From NCBI RefSeq assembly GCF_003258595.1, contig NZ_QHHQ01000002.1, positions 310,001 to 374,000 on the forward strand: a stretch of DNA of 64,000 bases. Direction: 5' to 3'. The notes below the pieces were generated by a model. That model did not search any database. It was not told where the DNA came from and was given only the letters and a program-made list of their open reading frames with translations. The translations under genes were made by a program, and so were the position numbers. Numbering within the stretch: the stretch's first letter is position 1; every line of letters begins with the position of its first letter. This stretch comes from Acuticoccus sediminis (GTDB lineage Bacteria > Pseudomonadota > Alphaproteobacteria > Rhizobiales > Amorphaceae). Positions 26,546-34,925 of this stretch are shown here, piece by piece.

Positions 26546-27084
26546 CGCCGCGCGAGTCCGATCCGACCGCTCCACGGCACGACCCGTCGCGGCCGTTGGC
26601 ACGGCCCTTGCCACTCAGTGGGTTAGCCAGCGGATGAGCGTCGGGGCGGACGATGTCTCCCCTTCGCGGGAGACCACCGACATGCGAGCCGACACCCGAC
26701 CCCGGACAGACGAGACCGAGACCGCGATCTCCGGCGTCGCCGCGACCACGCCCGGCGGCGTGTCCGAGCGGCGGCGCGTCGTTCCGGCCCACGGCGGTGG
26801 GGCGGCTGGGTGTGGTCCGGACCGCGCGTACCAAGGCGCGCCCGTTCGCGGTAACGGCCGGACATTCTCCTTGCTCAGATCGATTCAATCCGGACCGATG
26901 ATGCGCTAGCCTCGCCCTCGGCTCGCCGCGCACCGGCGGCGTCCCGTCCGTGCCCGGCGCGATCCGGCCGACGGGACGCGCCGGCCCCGGCAGCGCCCCG
27001 CGCCGGCTTCCCGGCCGCGTGCCGCGCGGCCACCGTCCCGCCGCCCTCGGCGTGGCGACCCCATCACGGAGCGAACCCCAGCGA
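26546..27084. other. 539-nt intergenic region with a possible terminator
   Basis: No convincing gene lies here; the few open frames are Arg/Pro/Thr-rich and lack ribosome-binding sites. A short stem GGCCGT/ACGGCC with a TGGC loop at 26591-26606 could end the cupin-B12 transcript, though no T-run follows. AT-richer sequence around 26868-26895 (TTGCTCAGATCGATTC) may hold the promoter of the downstream epimerase operon. Confidence 0.35.
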
Positions 27085-27903
27085 ATGACTACGCCCTACG
27101 ACACCATCCTCATCACCGGCGCCGCCGGCCGTCTCGGCCGCGAGCTGCGCCACGGCCTGGCCCCGCTCGCCAGGACCATCCGCCTCGCCGACCGTGAGAT
27201 GATCACGGACCTAAAACCCAACGAAGAAGCCGTCATCTTCGACCTCGCCGACGAGGCGGCCACGATGGAGGCCACCAAGGGCGTCGACGCCATCGTCCAC
27301 ATGGGCGGCGCGCCGGTGGAGCTGCCCTGGCAGGAGATCCTCGACTCCACCATCCGCGGCACCTACCACCTCTACGAGGGCGCGCGGAAACACGGCGTGA
27401 AGCGCATCGCCTACGCCTCGTCGGTGCACGCGATCGGCTACCACCGCCTGACCGACCACATCGACGCCGACAGCCGCGTCCGGCCGGACAGCCTCTACGG
27501 CGTGTCGAAGTGCTTCGTGGAGGCCCTATCCAGCCTCTACTGGGACAAGTTCGGGATCGAGACCGCGTGCGTGCGGATCTTCTCCTCCTTCCCCGAGCCG
27601 GCCGACCGGCGGCACCTGTGGTCGTGGCTCTCCTTCGACGACTGCGTGCGCCTCTTCACGGCCTGCCTGACCGCGCCCCACGTCGGCCACACGATCACGT
27701 TCGGCATGTCGGACAACAAGGTGAAGCCGGTCGACAACTCGAAGGCCGGCCACCTCGGCTACATCCCCCAGGACTCCACCGAGCCGTTCCGTGCGGCGCT
27801 CGAGGCGACCGTGCCGGTCGCCGACCCGATGGCGCTCGCAACCCGGTGCTACGGCGGCGGCTTCGTCGACTTCCCCCACCCCGATGACGAGACGGCCCAA
27901 TGA
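27085..27903 (+). CDS. NAD-dependent epimerase/dehydratase, uronate dehydrogenase-like
   Basis: A 272-aa extended SDR. The NAD motif G12-A-A-G15-R-L-G18, catalytic Ser near 112-113 (YASSVHAIGYH) and Y138-x3-K142 (YGVSKCFVEAL) are intact. The compact length, the SSVHAIGYHR segment and RIFSSFPEP region resemble bacterial uronate dehydrogenase (Udh), which oxidises galacturonate or glucuronate to the aldarolactone. ATG 27085 follows GCGA; the upstream frame is non-coding in composition. Its stop overlaps the following FAD enzyme by 4 nt, implying a joint pathway. A different sugar or sugar-acid substrate is possible. Confidence 0.8.
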   Translation: MTTPYDTILITGAAGRLGRELRHGLAPLARTIRLADREMITDLKPNEEAVIFDLADEAATMEATKGVDAIVHMGGAPVELPWQEILDSTIRGTYHLYEGARKHGVKRIAYASSVHAIGYHRLTDHIDADSRVRPDSLYGVSKCFVEALSSLYWDKFGIETACVRIFSSFPEPADRRHLWSWLSFDDCVRLFTACLTAPHVGHTITFGMSDNKVKPVDNSKAGHLGYIPQDSTEPFRAALEATVPVADPMALATRCYGGGFVDFPHPDDETAQ

Positions 27904-29105
27904 ACAAGCACTATGACGTCGTGATCGTCGGCGGGGCCGTGATCGGCTCCGCCGTCGCCTACTTCCTCGCCGCGAACCCGGACTTCGACGGGTCCGTCCT
28001 CATCGTCGAGCGCGACCCGACCTTCCGCACCGCGTCGACCTCGCTGTCCGGATCGGCGATCCGCACGCAGTTCTCCAATCCGGTGAACGTGAGGATCGGC
28101 CTCTTCGGCGTCTCCTTCATCAAGGCGTTCGCGGAGACCATGGAGGTCGACGGCGACAAGCCCGATCTCGGCTTCCACGAGGGTGGCTACCTCTTCCTCG
28201 CCAACACGCCGGAAGGCGTCAAGACGCTGCGCGAGAACCACGAGGTGCAGGTCGCCTGCGGCGCCGACGTCGCGCTGATGGGGCCGGACGAGCTGAAGGC
28301 TGCCTTCCCGCACCTCAATGTCGACGACCTCACCCTCGGCTCCTACGGACGCTCCAACGAGGGCTGGTTCTCAAACACCGGCCTCATGGACGGCTTCCGC
28401 GCCAAGGCCCGCTCGCTCGGCGCGGACTTCGTCGCCGACGAGGTGGTCGCCATCGGCCGCGAGGGCGGCAAGGTCACGACCGTGACGCTGAAGTCCGGCG
28501 CCGTCGTCGAGGCGGGCACCATCGTCAACGCGTCCGGCCCGCGCGCGGCGCTGACGGCGAAGATGGCCGGCCTCGACGTTCCCATCGAGCCGCGCAAGCG
28601 CACCATGTTCGTGTTCGACGCCGCGAACTCGCCCGAGGGCACCGCGACCGTGAACGGCGGCCGGCTGCCGCTGATGATCGACCCCACCGGCGTCTTCTGC
28701 CGTCCGGAGGGCCGCTATTTCCTCTGCGGTGCCGCGCCGGTGGACGACCCCGCCGTCCCGTTCGACGACTTCGAGCCCCGCTACGAGGAGTTCGAGGACA
28801 TCATCTGGCCTGCGCTCGCGACCCGCTCGACCGCCTTCGAGGCGATCAAGGTCATCAACCAGTGGGCCGGGCACTACGATTTCAACGTCCTCGACCACAA
28901 CCTGATCGTCGGGCGCCACCCGGAGGTGCAGAACTTCATCTACGCCAACGGGTTCTCCGGGCACGGCCTGCAGCAGAGCCCGGCGGCGGGGCGGGCGGTG
29001 TCCGAACTCATCACCTACGGCGAGTTCCGCGCCATCGACCTCTCCGAGGTCGGCTACGAGCGGGTCATCGAGAACCGCCCGTTCCTCGAAAAGGCGGTGA
29101 TCTGA
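27900..29105 (+). CDS. FAD-dependent oxidoreductase (DAO family)
   Basis: A 401-aa flavoprotein of the D-amino acid/sarcosine oxidase family. The FAD motif is VIVGGAVIGSAVAYFLAA (about residues 9-26); SLSGSAIRTQFSNPVNVRI and the closing IYANGFSGHGLQQSPAAGRA are typical. It would oxidise an amine or alpha-hydroxy/amino acid, giving electrons to oxygen or the quinone pool. ATG 27900 overlaps the previous stop (ATGA). The next operon, an amino-acid ABC transporter, begins 409 nt downstream, so functional coupling with that transporter is possible but not shown. Confidence 0.87.
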   Translation: MNKHYDVVIVGGAVIGSAVAYFLAANPDFDGSVLIVERDPTFRTASTSLSGSAIRTQFSNPVNVRIGLFGVSFIKAFAETMEVDGDKPDLGFHEGGYLFLANTPEGVKTLRENHEVQVACGADVALMGPDELKAAFPHLNVDDLTLGSYGRSNEGWFSNTGLMDGFRAKARSLGADFVADEVVAIGREGGKVTTVTLKSGAVVEAGTIVNASGPRAALTAKMAGLDVPIEPRKRTMFVFDAANSPEGTATVNGGRLPLMIDPTGVFCRPEGRYFLCGAAPVDDPAVPFDDFEPRYEEFEDIIWPALATRSTAFEAIKVINQWAGHYDFNVLDHNLIVGRHPEVQNFIYANGFSGHGLQQSPAAGRAVSELITYGEFRAIDLSEVGYERVIENRPFLEKAVI

Positions 29106-29514
29106 CCGCGCCGGACACCACGCCCGGCGACGAAGCGGGCGGGACCGGACGGCCCCGCCCCGCGGCTCTCGCCGTGCCCTCGGAACGGGTCGCCGCGCCG
29201 GCGCGCCGTTCCGGCACGGATCTTGATTTGCAAGGCACCATCGGCGGCCGCAATCCTGCGAACCCGCCCGATTGGGGGACGGCGGACGGATGAGGTCGGC
29301 GAACGGGACGGGACGGACGGACGGGCCATCCAGCGGCGTGATGCCGGTGACGCCCGCCCCACGCACCGGACCCGCGCCACCGCTCCGGGCGCCATAGGGC
29401 GGCGGCCCACCACCACCAGCGCCGCCCCGAGCAAGGCCGGCCGCCGACCAGAGGCGACTGCCCTCATCACGCACCCCGCAACGTCACGACCATGAAGAGC
29501 AAAGAGAGAACGGC
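29106..29514. other. 409-nt intergenic region
   Basis: No gene is visible. A GC-rich stem, GGGCGGG-ACC with GG-C-CCCGCCC (29137-29160, one internal mismatch), lies 31 nt after the flavoenzyme stop and may terminate that transcript. The AT-richer stretch near 29218-29235 (GGATCTTGATTTGCAAGG) could hold promoter elements for the amino-acid transporter. A ribosome-binding site, AAAGAGAGAA, precedes the next gene. Confidence 0.35.
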
Positions 29515-30546
29515 ATGAAGCACTCCATCGTCACGGCCATTCTGGCCGCCGGCCTCGCGTTCGGCGCGAGCGCGGCGCACGCCGAGTTCGGCGCGACGCT
29601 GAAGACCGTCAAGGACCGCGGCACCCTCGAGTGCACCGGCCACAACGGCTCCTTCCTCGGCTTCGCCGAAGTGGACGACCAGGGCGCCTGGAAGGGCCTC
29701 GACATCGACCTCTGCCGGGCCGTTGCCGCCGCCGTTCTCGGCGCGCCCGACAAGCTGAACATCGTGCCGATCTCCTGGGCGCAGCGCTGGCCCTCGCTCC
29801 AGTCGGGCGACGTCGACCTCATCATCAAGGCCTCCGGCGCCACCTTCAGCCGCGACACCGACCTCGGCCTCCAGTTCTCGCGCCCCTACTACCTCGGCAC
29901 CACCAAGGTGATGGCGCACAAGGACCTCGGCATCGCCTCGCTGAAGGACGCGGACGGCGGCTCGGTCTGCATCCCCGCCGGCACCACGATCGAACGGCAG
30001 GTGGCCTCCTACGCGGACCGCATCGGCATCACCCTCGAGCCCGTCCTCTTCGAGAAGACCGAGGAGCTGCGCGAGGCCTACTTCTCCCATCGCTGCGACC
30101 TCTACGCCCAGTGGGGCCCGACGCTCGCCATCGCCCGCACGGTCGCCGAGGACCCGAGCGCGCACATCATCCTCGACGACGTCCTCGCGCTCGAACCGGA
30201 GGTGATCATCGTGCGCCAGGGTGACGAGCAGTGGCTCGACGTCATCAACTGGATCCTGTCGGCGCTGATGTTCGCCGAGCAGGAGGGCATCACCAGCGCC
30301 AACGTCGACGAGATGAAGGCCAACCCGCCGACCTCCGAGGTGGGCAAGCTCCTCGGCGCGACGCCCGGCATCGGCTCGCCGCTCCAGCTCTCGGACGACT
30401 GGGCCTACACGATGATCAAGACGGTCGGGAACTACGCCGAGATCTTCGACCGCAACATCGGCGACGGCTCCGTCTACAAGATGCCGCGCGGCCTCAACCG
30501 CCTGTGGATCGACGGCGGCGTGATGTTCCCGATGGTCTTCGACTGA
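29515..30546 (+). CDS. aapJ-like: general L-amino acid ABC transporter binding protein (AapJ-like)
   Basis: A 343-aa periplasmic binding protein, SBP family 3. A 23-residue signal peptide ends in AAHA before EFGATLK. GTLECTGHNGSFLGF, WKGLDIDLCRAVAAAVLG and SGDVDLIIKASGATFSRD match the AapJ/BztA family, which imports many L-amino acids. The two permease genes follow, but a 76-nt spacer with a perfect 10-bp hairpin intervenes. Length and signal peptide are normal. Confidence 0.92.
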   Translation: MKHSIVTAILAAGLAFGASAAHAEFGATLKTVKDRGTLECTGHNGSFLGFAEVDDQGAWKGLDIDLCRAVAAAVLGAPDKLNIVPISWAQRWPSLQSGDVDLIIKASGATFSRDTDLGLQFSRPYYLGTTKVMAHKDLGIASLKDADGGSVCIPAGTTIERQVASYADRIGITLEPVLFEKTEELREAYFSHRCDLYAQWGPTLAIARTVAEDPSAHIILDDVLALEPEVIIVRQGDEQWLDVINWILSALMFAEQEGITSANVDEMKANPPTSEVGKLLGATPGIGSPLQLSDDWAYTMIKTVGNYAEIFDRNIGDGSVYKMPRGLNRLWIDGGVMFPMVFD

Positions 30547-30553
30547 TCCCGCA

Positions 30554-30580
30554 GCGCCCTTCCCCCACCAGGAAGGGCGC
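30554..30580 (+). terminator. 10-bp hairpin after aapJ (attenuator or stabiliser)
   Basis: GCGCCCTTCC (30554-30563) pairs perfectly with GGAAGGGCGC (30571-30580) around a 7-nt loop, 8 nt after the aapJ stop. A smaller ACCGG/CCGGT stem follows. No T-run is present. It fits partial termination or 3' protection of the abundant binding-protein mRNA. Confidence 0.5.
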
Positions 30581-30622
30581 CCCACCGGCTCCGGCCGGTT
30601 CCCCGATCGCGAGGAGCACGCG

Positions 30623-31792
30623 ATGATCTCCGCCGTCTACAACCGGCAGGTCCGGGCGGTCGTCGCCCAGGCCGCCTACCTGCTGTTCTGGGCCGGCCTC
30701 GTCCTGGTGTGCGTCCTCGAGGCGCGCGCCAACCTCAACGCCCAGCATCTCACCACCGGGTTCGACTTCCTCTGGAAGTCCACCGGCTGGGACGTCACCT
30801 TCTCCCTCATCGAGTACAAGCCCTCCGACCCCTACTGGAAGGTGCTCCTGATCGGCGTGATGAACACGCTGTTCCTGGGGGCGATCGGGCTCGTTCTCGC
30901 CACCGTCGTCGGCGTCGTCGTCGGCATGGCACGCACGTCGCAGAACGACATCGCCCGCCTGCTGGGCACGATCTACGTCGAGATCTTCCGCAACATCCCG
31001 CTGATCGTGCAGGTGTTCTTCTGGTACGCGGTCGCGACGCGCTTCCCCGCGCCGCGCCAGGCCCTGTCGGTCGAGGGGCTCGTCTACCTGACGAGCCGCG
31101 GGCTCTACGTGCCGGGCCTCAACATCACCGGCCTCTCGGCCTTCCTCGGCATCCTCGCACTCCTCGCGGCGCTCGGCCTCATCGTCTTCATCGCCGCCGC
31201 GCCGCGCTTCCGGCGGTACGAGCCGCGCGAGAAGGGCCGGCTTCAGCTCGCGGTGCTGGCGGTCGGCCTCGCGGTGATGGCGGTGATCTTCGTCGCCGGG
31301 CGGCTGCCGGAGCTTCCCTTCGTCGGCGTTCCGGAGCTGAAGGGCCTCGCATTCAAAGGCGGGATCCGCATCACGCCGGAGCTCGCCGCCCTCGCCTTCG
31401 CCATCGCCATCTACGGCGGCGCCTATATCGGCGAGATCGTGCGCGGGGGCTTCAAGGCGGTCGGCCACGGACAGGTGGAGGCAGCAGAGGCGCTCGGCCT
31501 CACGCCCCTTCAGGTCTTCACCAAGGTGCGCTTTCCTCTCGCCCTCCGCGCGATGCTGCCGATCCTCACCAACCAGTACGTCTGGCTCATCAAGGCGACG
31601 ACGATGGGCATCGCCATCGGCTTCACCGACTTCTTCATGGTCGTGTCGATCTCGATCAACCAGTCCGGCCAGACGCTGGAGCTGATCGGCATCCTGATGG
31701 CGGGTTTCCTGATCATCAACTTCGGCCTCGCGGCGATCCTCAACACCATCAACCGCGCCATCGCCCTCAAGGGCGACCAGCTTCGCACGTGA
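30623..31792 (+). CDS. aapQ-like: general L-amino acid ABC transporter permease (AapQ-like)
   Basis: A 389-aa membrane protein of the HisM/AapQ type. An N-terminal segment LLFWAGLVLVCVLEARANL is followed by a periplasmic stretch and the transport core with VEIFRNIPLIVQVFFWY, AYIGEIVRGGFKAV and the coupling motif EAAEALGLTPLQVF. GAGGAG at 30611-30616 gives a strong ribosome-binding site for ATG 30623. AapQ pairs with AapM; the second permease starts 10 nt after its stop. The inner-membrane complex requires an ATPase that is not encoded here. Confidence 0.92.
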   Translation: MISAVYNRQVRAVVAQAAYLLFWAGLVLVCVLEARANLNAQHLTTGFDFLWKSTGWDVTFSLIEYKPSDPYWKVLLIGVMNTLFLGAIGLVLATVVGVVVGMARTSQNDIARLLGTIYVEIFRNIPLIVQVFFWYAVATRFPAPRQALSVEGLVYLTSRGLYVPGLNITGLSAFLGILALLAALGLIVFIAAAPRFRRYEPREKGRLQLAVLAVGLAVMAVIFVAGRLPELPFVGVPELKGLAFKGGIRITPELAALAFAIAIYGGAYIGEIVRGGFKAVGHGQVEAAEALGLTPLQVFTKVRFPLALRAMLPILTNQYVWLIKATTMGIAIGFTDFFMVVSISINQSGQTLELIGILMAGFLIINFGLAAILNTINRAIALKGDQLRT

Positions 31793-31802
31793 GGGGGTGG
31801 CC

Positions 31803-32882
31803 ATGAGCGACGTCGCAGCCCCGCCCGCCCCCTCCATTCTGGAGGTGGTGCGCCGGCGCTATTTCTCCTCCGTCGGCAACACGCTCCTGACGGTGGTCTC
31901 GCTCGCCCTCCTCGGCACGATCCTCTGGAAGGTGCTCGACTGGGCGGTCTTCACCGCCGTCTTCTCGACCAGCGGCGGACCGGAGGCGTGCCGCGGCGCG
32001 GACGGTGCCTGCTGGTCCGTGATCGGCGCGCGCTGGCGGCTCATCTTCTTCGGCCTCTACCCCTACGAGGAGCACTGGCGGTCCGGGCTCGCCTGCCTCG
32101 TCGTCGTCGTCATGACGGTGCTGAGCTGCATGCCGCGCTTCTGGAGCATGAAGGCCATCTCCGTCATCTGGATCGGCGGCTTCGCGGTCTTCTACGTGTT
32201 GATGAAGGGCGGCGTGCTCGGTCTCGTCCGGGTCGACGAGCAGAACTGGGGCGGCCTCGCCCTCACCGTCTTCATCTTCGTGACGACGGTGATCATAGGC
32301 ATGCCGCTCTCCCTCGCCTGGGCGCTGCTGCGCCGCTCGGAGCTGAAGGTCGTCTCCCGTGTCACCGCGGTGATCATCGACTCGGTGCGCTCGCTGCCGC
32401 TGGTGTCGATCCTCTTCACCTTCGCCATCGTCCTGCCGTTCGTGCTGCCGGACTGGCTGACGGGGGACAAGCTCTACCGGGCGATCATCGGCTCCGCGCT
32501 CTTCTTCTCGGCCTACCAGGCGGAGATCATCCGCGGCGGGTTCCAGGGCGTGCCGAAGGGGCAGGAGGAGGCGGCCAAGGCGCTCGGCCTCGGCTACTGG
32601 CTGCGGATTGGCAAGATCCTCCTGCCGCAGGCCTTCAAGAACGCGCTGCCGGCGACGATCAACCAGTTCGTCATCACCTTCAAGGAAACCTCGCTCTTCA
32701 TCATCATCGGCTTCTTCGAGGTGCTCGCGTCCGGCAACGCGGCCTACGGCACGGGTGACTGGACCTTCGCCTACGTCGAGGTCTACGTCTTCATCGCCGC
32801 GATCTACTTCGCGTTCGTCTTCAGCCTGTCGCGCTACGGCGCGTTCCTCGAGCGCCGCATGGACGCCGGCGACCGGCGCTGA
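31803..32882 (+). CDS. aapM-like: general L-amino acid ABC transporter permease (AapM-like)
   Basis: A 359-aa membrane protein with the core IIDSVRSLPLVSILFTFAI, AEIIRGGFQGVPKGQEEAAK and ALGLGYWLRIGKILLP expected of AapM. An in-frame GTG exists at 31797, but ATG 31803 is better placed behind GAGGGGG (31791-31797). In typical aap operons aapP, the ATPase gene, follows directly; here the next gene is a convergent TPR sulfotransferase 36 nt away. The transporter must use an ATPase from elsewhere or the gene was lost. Confidence 0.91.
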   Translation: MSDVAAPPAPSILEVVRRRYFSSVGNTLLTVVSLALLGTILWKVLDWAVFTAVFSTSGGPEACRGADGACWSVIGARWRLIFFGLYPYEEHWRSGLACLVVVVMTVLSCMPRFWSMKAISVIWIGGFAVFYVLMKGGVLGLVRVDEQNWGGLALTVFIFVTTVIIGMPLSLAWALLRRSELKVVSRVTAVIIDSVRSLPLVSILFTFAIVLPFVLPDWLTGDKLYRAIIGSALFFSAYQAEIIRGGFQGVPKGQEEAAKALGLGYWLRIGKILLPQAFKNALPATINQFVITFKETSLFIIIGFFEVLASGNAAYGTGDWTFAYVEVYVFIAAIYFAFVFSLSRYGAFLERRMDAGDRR

Positions 32883-32918
32883 GACAATAGCGGCGGCGAC
32901 GGGGCCGGCGGGCCGGCG

Positions 32919-34838
32919 CTAGGCCCTCAGCGCGTCGATCAGCGGGCCGAGGTGCGCCTCGTAGCGGCGCCAGTCGTCGGAGCTGCCGGTGTAGATCCTG
33001 CGGCGCACCTGCCCGGCGCTGGCCGTCGAGACCGCGCGCTCCAGGGTATGGAACTCCAGGCACCGCGGCTCGTAGGCGAGGCCGCAATGGCCGAGGAGCT
33101 CGCGTGTCGACGCCTCCGGCTCTCGGGTCAGCCGCTCGTAGCCGACGTCGAGGACCAGGCCCGGGAGGAGTGCGCGCCATCGCTCAAGCATCGCCGTGTC
33201 GAGCCGGTGATAGTGGGCGAGGTCGGCAAGGTCGTAGGCGTAGTTGTTGCCGGAGGAGGCGAACAGCTTCCTGTAGATCGACCAGCACGTCGCCGCCGGG
33301 TCGCGCGACATGGCGATCACCGGCGCCTCCGGGAAGACGGCGGCGATGAAGCCAAGCCACCGTGTGTTCGCGAGATACTTGTCGACGATCACCGGCGCGC
33401 CGGTCCGATACTCGCCGATCGCCCGTCGGTAGCGCGCGCGCACCTCGCCGAGCACCCCCTGCCCCACCGTCCCGGCCTTGACGGCGTCCAGCAGAGGCCG
33501 TACGGCGCGCGGAAAGGCGTCCGCCTCGCCGACGCCGTCGACGCCGGAGTGGGCACAGAGGATCTGCTCGGTCAGGCTCGACCCCGAGCGCGGCATGCCG
33601 ACGACGAAGACCGGCAGCGGGCCGTCGTCCGTCGGCCCGCTCCATGCTGGCAGCGGCCCGCGATCGAAGACCGCGCGGATGGTCGCGAAGGTCGCCGCCA
33701 TACTCGCCCGGTCGTATGGCGCGCGCGCCCGCCGCGCCCGGTTCCCGGCCGTGAAATGCGCGAAGGCGCGGTCGGTGTCACCGGTGTCGTCGAACGCCTT
33801 GCCGAGCGCGAAGTCGAGGTACATGCGGCCGACGGGGTCGTCCTCCAGCGCGAGCAGCGCCGTCATCTCGTCGATATGCGGATGGTCCCGGTCGTAGCGC
33901 GTCCACGTCGCGAGGTTCGCGTGGGCCTGGACGTAGCGCGGCTTCAGGGCGATGGCGGAGTGGAAGGCGGCCACCGCGTCTTCTGTACGGCCGAGGTCGC
34001 CGAGGGCGACGCCCATCGCGTTGTACGCCAGATGGGCGCGGGAACCGTGCGCGACGGCCGCGGCGTAGGCATCGAGCGCCTCGTCGTGCCGCCGCACGTC
34101 CCGCAGGATGTTGCCGCGCTCGACCTGCAGGGCGGTGTCCCCCGGCGCGATGGCGACGGCCGCATCGAAGTCGGCAATCGCGTCCGCGTAACGTCCGACC
34201 TGACCGCGCGCCACCCCCCGCTGCCGCAGCGCCTCGGCGTCTCCGGGCCGCAGCGCGACCACGGCGTCGAAGGCGGCCAGCGCCTCCTCGTGGCGCCTCG
34301 CCGCGGAGAGGGCGTTGCCGAGATTGCGCTGCGCGTCCGCATCCTGCGGGTCGAAGCCGACCACCTGGCGGTAGCATATCACCGCCTCCTCGTGACGCCG
34401 CAGGCGCGTCAGGGCGGCAGCGAGCTTGGCGAGGGCGGGGATGAAGGTCGGTTGCCGGCCGACGGCGGCGGCGAAGGCGGCCGCCGCGGGCTCCCACCGG
34501 CCGAGCGCCGAGAGGATGGCGCCGAGCGCATACTGCACTCTCACCTCGCCCGGATGGCGGCGCGCCAGCGGCTCGGCCAGACGCAGCGCCTCCGCGAGGT
34601 GCCCGCTCGCGGTAAGCCCGGCGATGCGCGACAGCGCCGCCGCCACCGCCTTGCGCTCGCCCTCCGCGTCGAGGGGCGCCGGCTCGGCGAGGGCCCGCAG
34701 CCCCTCACGGGCGCGCGCGTTGGTGGAGTGGCGCGCCAGCACGTCGCGGTAGAGCGCGTGCGCGGCGAGGTAGTCTCCGGTTTTCGCCAGCCGGCGCGCC
34801 TTGGACAGCGTGCGGTCGAGCGACATGCCAGCGGACAA
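32919..34838 (-). CDS. TPR-repeat sulfotransferase
   Basis: A 639-aa protein. Residues about 10-370 are tetratricopeptide repeats (repeated patterns such as ALRLAEPLARRHPGE, EEALAAFDAVVALRPGD, ADAIADFDAAVAIAPGD). The C-terminal domain is a sulfotransferase: 5'-phosphosulfate loop FVVGMPRSGSSLTEQIL (near 410-425) and the 3'-phosphate region APVIAMSRDPAATCWSIY. It would move sulfate from PAPS to a protein or small acceptor. No signal peptide or membrane segment is seen. It is downstream of, and codirectional with, araB after an 87-nt gap; a link to the sugar operon is unproven. ATG 34826 is an alternative start. Confidence 0.85.
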   Translation of the reverse strand: MSAGMSLDRTLSKARRLAKTGDYLAAHALYRDVLARHSTNARAREGLRALAEPAPLDAEGERKAVAAALSRIAGLTASGHLAEALRLAEPLARRHPGEVRVQYALGAILSALGRWEPAAAAFAAAVGRQPTFIPALAKLAAALTRLRRHEEAVICYRQVVGFDPQDADAQRNLGNALSAARRHEEALAAFDAVVALRPGDAEALRQRGVARGQVGRYADAIADFDAAVAIAPGDTALQVERGNILRDVRRHDEALDAYAAAVAHGSRAHLAYNAMGVALGDLGRTEDAVAAFHSAIALKPRYVQAHANLATWTRYDRDHPHIDEMTALLALEDDPVGRMYLDFALGKAFDDTGDTDRAFAHFTAGNRARRARAPYDRASMAATFATIRAVFDRGPLPAWSGPTDDGPLPVFVVGMPRSGSSLTEQILCAHSGVDGVGEADAFPRAVRPLLDAVKAGTVGQGVLGEVRARYRRAIGEYRTGAPVIVDKYLANTRWLGFIAAVFPEAPVIAMSRDPAATCWSIYRKLFASSGNNYAYDLADLAHYHRLDTAMLERWRALLPGLVLDVGYERLTREPEASTRELLGHCGLAYEPRCLEFHTLERAVSTASAGQVRRRIYTGSSDDWRRYEAHLGPLIDALRA

Positions 34839-34925
34839 GGGGGCGCCTCCGTTGCCGATCTGCGCAAGGCAGCGATCGACCGGAGGCTAACCGCCGCGGC
34901 TCGCGCGAGGCTGCGCCGGGCGGGT

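Noticed and set aside
26634-26909. 91-codon frame in the intergenic region
   Set aside because: No ribosome-binding site, no recognisable motif, and composition like the surrounding non-coding DNA.
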